Assembly (NCBI GenBank): GCA_050248375.1
Contig: JBFWSL010000183.1
Location: 1 to 7,990, forward strand
From: JAYZVT01 sp050248375
GTDB lineage: Bacteria; Pseudomonadota; Alphaproteobacteria; Rhizobiales; Methyloligellaceae
DNA length: 7,990 nucleotides
Direction: 5' to 3'
In this document: piece after piece, positions 5,077-7,990 of the stretch
Layout of the letters: each line of letters starts with the position of its first letter
Numbering within the stretch: the first letter of the stretch is position 1
Notes under the pieces: model-generated
Database searches by the model: none
Told to the model about the DNA's origin: nothing
The model's input: the letters and a program-made list of their open reading frames with translations, nothing else
Program-made: the position numbers and the translations under genes

Positions 5077-5844
5077 CTAGAATTTGTGAAAATCGAGGCC
5101 CGCCGACTTGAAGAAGTCCTCCGCGACCTCCTTGCCGGTCTCCAGATCGCTGACCTGGATACGCGTATCCAGCCCCTGCGGATCGGAAATCACCCACTCC
5201 CGGAGCTGGAAATCGCTGGCGGTAAAAAAGAGTTGAAGCCGCCCCTGGGCGTCTTCCTTGCGGTCCTGCATGACCAGGGCGACGTAGTCGTCCTGCTGGG
5301 CTATGGCGGCGATCCTGGCGTCCCGCGCCAGATTCACGTCCTTCCCCAGCAGCAGCCGGAAGGGGGTCGATTCCAGCGGAAAGGTGTCGATGGTCTTCAG
5401 GTCGTGGTCCTCGATGGAGAGGTTTTTCCCGTCGGCCACGATGCGCAGCTTGCTCGGAGCGGCATAGTCGAACCGCAGCCGGCCTGGCCGGCGCACGTAG
5501 AATTTGCCCTTCGTGGTCGTGCCGTCGGCATTGATCTGGTGGAAACGGCCCTGCAGGAAGGTGATGCCGTTGAAATAGTCGTTGATCTTCCTGACGATTT
5601 CGAGCTGCTCCGGGGTCAGATCCGTGGCCGTGGCCGGTGCGGTGCCGGGCGCCGGAGGGGTCACCTGGGTGGACCAGCCGAAGCCGAAGGCCCCGCCCTG
5701 GGGCGTGGCGGCCGGAGCGTTCGCCGCCGCGGGCTCGCTCTGCGGCTGTCCCGCCGGCTTCTGGTCAGCCGCCTGCACCCCCGCCGCGCAGACGCCCGAC
5801 AGGATCGCGGCCGCGGCTAGGCGGCGGATAAGCTTGCTGGCCAT
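5077..5844 (-). CDS. lolA: Outer-membrane lipoprotein carrier protein LolA
   Basis: LolA is the periplasmic chaperone that takes lipoproteins from the LolCDE transporter and carries them to the outer membrane. The 255 residues begin with a Sec signal peptide (MASKLIRRL, then a hydrophobic stretch) probably cut after VQA at residue 25. Residues about 26-78 are a Pro/Ala/Gln-rich spacer that is unusual for the family. The LolA domain runs from about 79 to 255 and includes LQGRFHQ (98-104), GKFYVRRPGRLRFDY and SKLRIVADGKNL, the half-barrel signature. The start ATG 5842-5844 is chosen because GGGAG lies 5 nt upstream (5850-5854) and it opens directly on the signal peptide; ATG 5889 would add 15 residues ahead of it. 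It follows ftsK by 87 bp on the same strand and is probably co-transcribed. It ends with TAG. Confidence 0.93.
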   Translation of the reverse strand: MASKLIRRLAAAAILSGVCAAGVQAADQKPAGQPQSEPAAANAPAATPQGGAFGFGWSTQVTPPAPGTAPATATDLTPEQLEIVRKINDYFNGITFLQGRFHQINADGTTTKGKFYVRRPGRLRFDYAAPSKLRIVADGKNLSIEDHDLKTIDTFPLESTPFRLLLGKDVNLARDARIAAIAQQDDYVALVMQDRKEDAQGRLQLFFTASDFQLREWVISDPQGLDTRIQVSDLETGKEVAEDFFKSAGLDFHKF

Positions 5845-5893
5845 GGAAACTCCCAAGTCCCTGGAGACGTGCCCCACACACACTCGCATAGAT

Positions 5894-5907
5894 GATTCTT
5901 CGGAATC
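5894..5907. other. Small hairpin between ftsK and lolA
   Basis: GATTC and GAATC pair perfectly around a 4-nt loop (TTCG on plus, CGAA on minus). Both arms are also GANTC, the target of the alphaproteobacterial CcrM methylase. It lacks a T-tract, so it is not a clear terminator and should let transcription pass from ftsK into lolA. Confidence 0.35.
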
Positions 5908-5931
5908 TGGTCAACTTGAGGGCAGGGCAAG

Positions 5932-7990
5932 TCAGTCTTCTTCCCTGCGGGCCAGGATCTCGCGCCGGCCGGCATGGTCGGCGGGGCCGATGATGCCTTC
6001 CTCTTCCATCTTCTCGATCAGGGTCGCGGCCCGGTTGTAGCCGATGGACAGGCGGCGCTGGATATAGCTGGTGGAGGCCTTGCCGTCGCGCACCACCACC
6101 GCGACCGCCTGGTCGAACAGCTCGTCGCCCGAGCCTTCGTAGCCGCTCGCCGCCTCTCCGTCCTCGTCCTCGCCGCTGTCGTCGGTGACCGCGTCGAGAT
6201 ACTCCGGTACGCCCTGCCTCTTGAGGCAGTTCACGACCTTCTCCACCTCTTCGTCGGAAACGAAGGGTCCGTGCACGCGGGTGATGCGTCCGCCTCCGGC
6301 CATGTAAAGCATATCGCCCTGGCCGAGCAGTTGCTCCGCGCCCTGCTCGTTCAGGATCGTGCGGCTGTCGATCTTCGAGGTCACCGCGAAGCTGATGCGG
6401 GTCGGGAAGTTGGCCTTGATGGTGCCGGTGATGACGTCCACGCTCGGCCGCTGCGTCGCGGTGATCATGTGGATGCCGGCGGCGCGCGCCATCTGCGCCA
6501 GACGCTGGACCGCGCCTTCGATCTCCTTGCCCGCCACCATCATCAGGTCCGCCATTTCGTCGACGATGACGACGATATACGGCATCACCTCGTAGTCCAT
6601 CTCTTCTTCTTCGTAGATGGCCTCGCCGGTTTCCTTGTCGAATCCCGTTTGCACGGTGCGCGTCAGCACCTCGCCCGCGTCCTGCGCCTCGACCACCCGG
6701 GCGTTGTAGTTGGCGACATTGCGCACGCCGAGCTTGGACATGCGCTTGTAGCGCTCCTCCATCTCGCGCACGGTCCACTTCAGCGCCACCACCGCCTTCT
6801 TCGGGTCCGTCACCACCGGCGCGAGCAGATGCGGGATGCCGTCATAGACCGACAGTTCGAGCATCTTCGGGTCGATCATGATGAACTTGCACTGGTCGGG
6901 CGTCAGCCGGTACAGCAGCGACAGGATCATGGTGTTGATGCCCACTGACTTGCCCGAGCCGGTGGTGCCCGCGATCAGCAGGTGCGGCATGCGCGCCAGG
7001 TCCACCGCCACCGCCTCGCCGCCGATGTTCTTGCCGAGCGCCAGCATCAGCCCGCCCTCGTGCTCGGCGAAGTCCTCGGTCTCCACGAGCTCGCGCAGGA
7101 ACACCATCTCGCGTTCCTCGTTCGGCAGCTCGATGCCGATGGCGTTGCGCCCCGGAATCACCGCGACGCGGCAGGCGATCGCGCTCATGGAGCGGGCGAT
7201 GTCGTCGGCGAGCGCGATGACGCGCGACGACTTGGTGCCCGGCGCCGGCTCGAGTTCGTATAGCGTCACCACCGGGCCGGGCCGCACGTTTATGATCTCG
7301 CCCTTGACCCCGAAGTCCGCCAGGACTTCCTCGAGCTGCCGGGCGTTCTCCTGCAGCGTCTCGTCCGAAAGCCCCGAGCCGCGGCGGTTCTTCACCTTGC
7401 GCAGCAGCCGCACGGGCGGCAGCTCGTACTCCTGCGGGCGAACCGGCTTCTTGCGGCGCAGCCTGCCCTTGGCGCTTGCCTTGCTCCGGGTGATTTCGAA
7501 ATCGGCCTCGTCGCCGTCCCCGGTCTCGCCGTCGAAATCCTCTTCCTCGACCTCGTCGGCGTCGTCCTCGAAGCCCGGCTCGAGCCGGCCAGCATGATCC
7601 ATCCGGCAGGGGCCGAGCGTCGGCTCGCACCGCACGCCGTCTCCAGCGGCGGCAGCGCGGCGGTCGCCGGCCTTCATGCGGGCCTTGAGGCTGAGGATCC
7701 AGTGGGCGGCCGCGCCAAGGGTCGGTGACAGGAATCCGTCTCCGCCATCGCGCCCGTCGCGGCCTTCCTCGCCTTCCTCCTCGTATTCCTCCCCGTCGTC
7801 CTCTTCCTCTTCTTCTTCCTCCGCGTCGTCGGCTTCGTCATCGTCATACAGGGACTCTTCGTCCTGTTCGGAGGCTTCGCCCTTGAGCCTGCGGTAGAGG
7901 GCGGCCGGGCTGATGGCGGATGCGAACATCACGCTTCCCGCTCCGACCGTGAGCAGCAGCGCCCCGACGAGAACGCTGGTGAGGGCCGCG
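5932..7990 (-). CDS. ftsK: DNA translocase FtsK (partial, 5' end missing)
   Basis: FtsK anchors in the inner membrane at the septum and pumps DNA so that chromosome ends clear the closing division site and XerCD resolves dimers. The window holds the last 685 residues; the start lies beyond the right edge. The first 19 codons, before the GTG at 7932, and those just after it form the last N-terminal membrane helix (LLLTVGAGSVMF). Numbering from that GTG, a linker of about 20-165 is strongly acidic, with D/E runs at 24-57 and 121-145. The alpha/beta motor follows: Walker A GTTGSGKS at 322-329, Walker B IVVIVDEMADLMM at 453-465, and ATQRPSVDVITGTIKANFP near 491-510. The gamma winged-helix domain that reads KOPS sites is at about 604-662 (RRLSIGYNRAATLIEKMEEEG). 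The linker is short compared with E. coli FtsK. lolA follows 87 bp downstream. Confidence 0.97.
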   Translation of the reverse strand, partial: AALTSVLVGALLLTVGAGSVMFASAISPAALYRRLKGEASEQDEESLYDDDEADDAEEEEEEEDDGEEYEEEGEEGRDGRDGGDGFLSPTLGAAAHWILSLKARMKAGDRRAAAAGDGVRCEPTLGPCRMDHAGRLEPGFEDDADEVEEEDFDGETGDGDEADFEITRSKASAKGRLRRKKPVRPQEYELPPVRLLRKVKNRRGSGLSDETLQENARQLEEVLADFGVKGEIINVRPGPVVTLYELEPAPGTKSSRVIALADDIARSMSAIACRVAVIPGRNAIGIELPNEEREMVFLRELVETEDFAEHEGGLMLALGKNIGGEAVAVDLARMPHLLIAGTTGSGKSVGINTMILSLLYRLTPDQCKFIMIDPKMLELSVYDGIPHLLAPVVTDPKKAVVALKWTVREMEERYKRMSKLGVRNVANYNARVVEAQDAGEVLTRTVQTGFDKETGEAIYEEEEMDYEVMPYIVVIVDEMADLMMVAGKEIEGAVQRLAQMARAAGIHMITATQRPSVDVITGTIKANFPTRISFAVTSKIDSRTILNEQGAEQLLGQGDMLYMAGGGRITRVHGPFVSDEEVEKVVNCLKRQGVPEYLDAVTDDSGEDEDGEAASGYEGSGDELFDQAVAVVVRDGKASTSYIQRRLSIGYNRAATLIEKMEEEGIIGPADHAGRREILARREED

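Noticed and set aside
4288..5079. Genome-wide reassignment of TAG as a sense codon
   Set aside because: lolA ends with TAG (5077-5079) at the expected length, and the other complete genes end with TGA or TAA. One internal TAG does not support recoding.
5770..5844. Lipoprotein signal in LolA (C19)
   Set aside because: The residue before the cysteine is Val, which does not fit a lipobox, and a standard cleavage site VQA-AD follows.
5845..5889. Longer LolA starting at ATG 5889
   Set aside because: It would put 15 residues ahead of a good signal peptide; the ATG at 5844 has a GGGAG ribosome binding site with correct spacing.
5974..6948. 324-codon plus-strand frame opposite ftsK
   Set aside because: Antisense to the FtsK motor domain; His/Arg/Val-rich composition typical of a shadow.
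7676..7897. Serine-rich 73-codon plus-strand frame
   Set aside because: It is the reverse of the Asp/Glu codon runs in the FtsK linker.
1..7990. Mobile elements, CRISPR arrays, toxin-antitoxin or defence systems
   Set aside because: No transposase, integrase, spaced repeats, target-site duplications or small two-gene modules seen; every gene is core metabolism, envelope or division.

Overview
The window is GC-rich chromosomal DNA from an alphaproteobacterium. The evidence is a CenR/OtpR-type response regulator next to a cyclic-nucleotide-binding protein and exonuclease III, an alphaproteobacterial type of small L,D-transpeptidase, a full CtrA box, and an FtsK with a short acidic linker. I cannot place it below class. 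It looks like ordinary core genome: no insertion sequence, prophage, CRISPR array, tRNA or rRNA was seen. It comes from a draft assembly, because 100 Ns lie inside one gene between two identical 127-bp copies of the same sequence.

Layout: the 5' end of leuS (minus, 1-540, runs off the left edge); yggS, a PLP-binding homeostasis protein (plus, 678-1576, holding the gap); an L,D-transpeptidase-family protein (minus, 1608-2162, convergent with yggS); cenR-like response regulator (plus, 2292-2978); a cyclic-nucleotide-binding protein with a long disordered tail in place of a DNA-binding domain (plus, 3093-3971); xthA exonuclease III (minus, 3880-4701), overlapping its neighbour's 3' end by 92 bp and interrupted by an in-frame TAG; a 375-bp gene-free stretch; lolA (minus, 5077-5844); and ftsK (minus, 5932 to beyond the right edge).

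The gene-free stretch (4702-5076) is the least ordinary part. It holds a CtrA box (TTAA-N7-TTAAC), then on the minus strand three successive perfect hairpins, the last followed by a U-tract. This reads as a candidate small RNA, or a structured 3' UTR of the ftsK-lolA transcript, ending at a strong intrinsic terminator.

Functionally the centre is rich in envelope and division genes: a peptidoglycan L,D-transpeptidase, an envelope-type response regulator, a probable cAMP/cGMP-binding adaptor, the lipoprotein chaperone LolA and the divisome translocase FtsK. leuS, yggS and xthA are housekeeping genes. Joint regulation of the envelope genes is inference.
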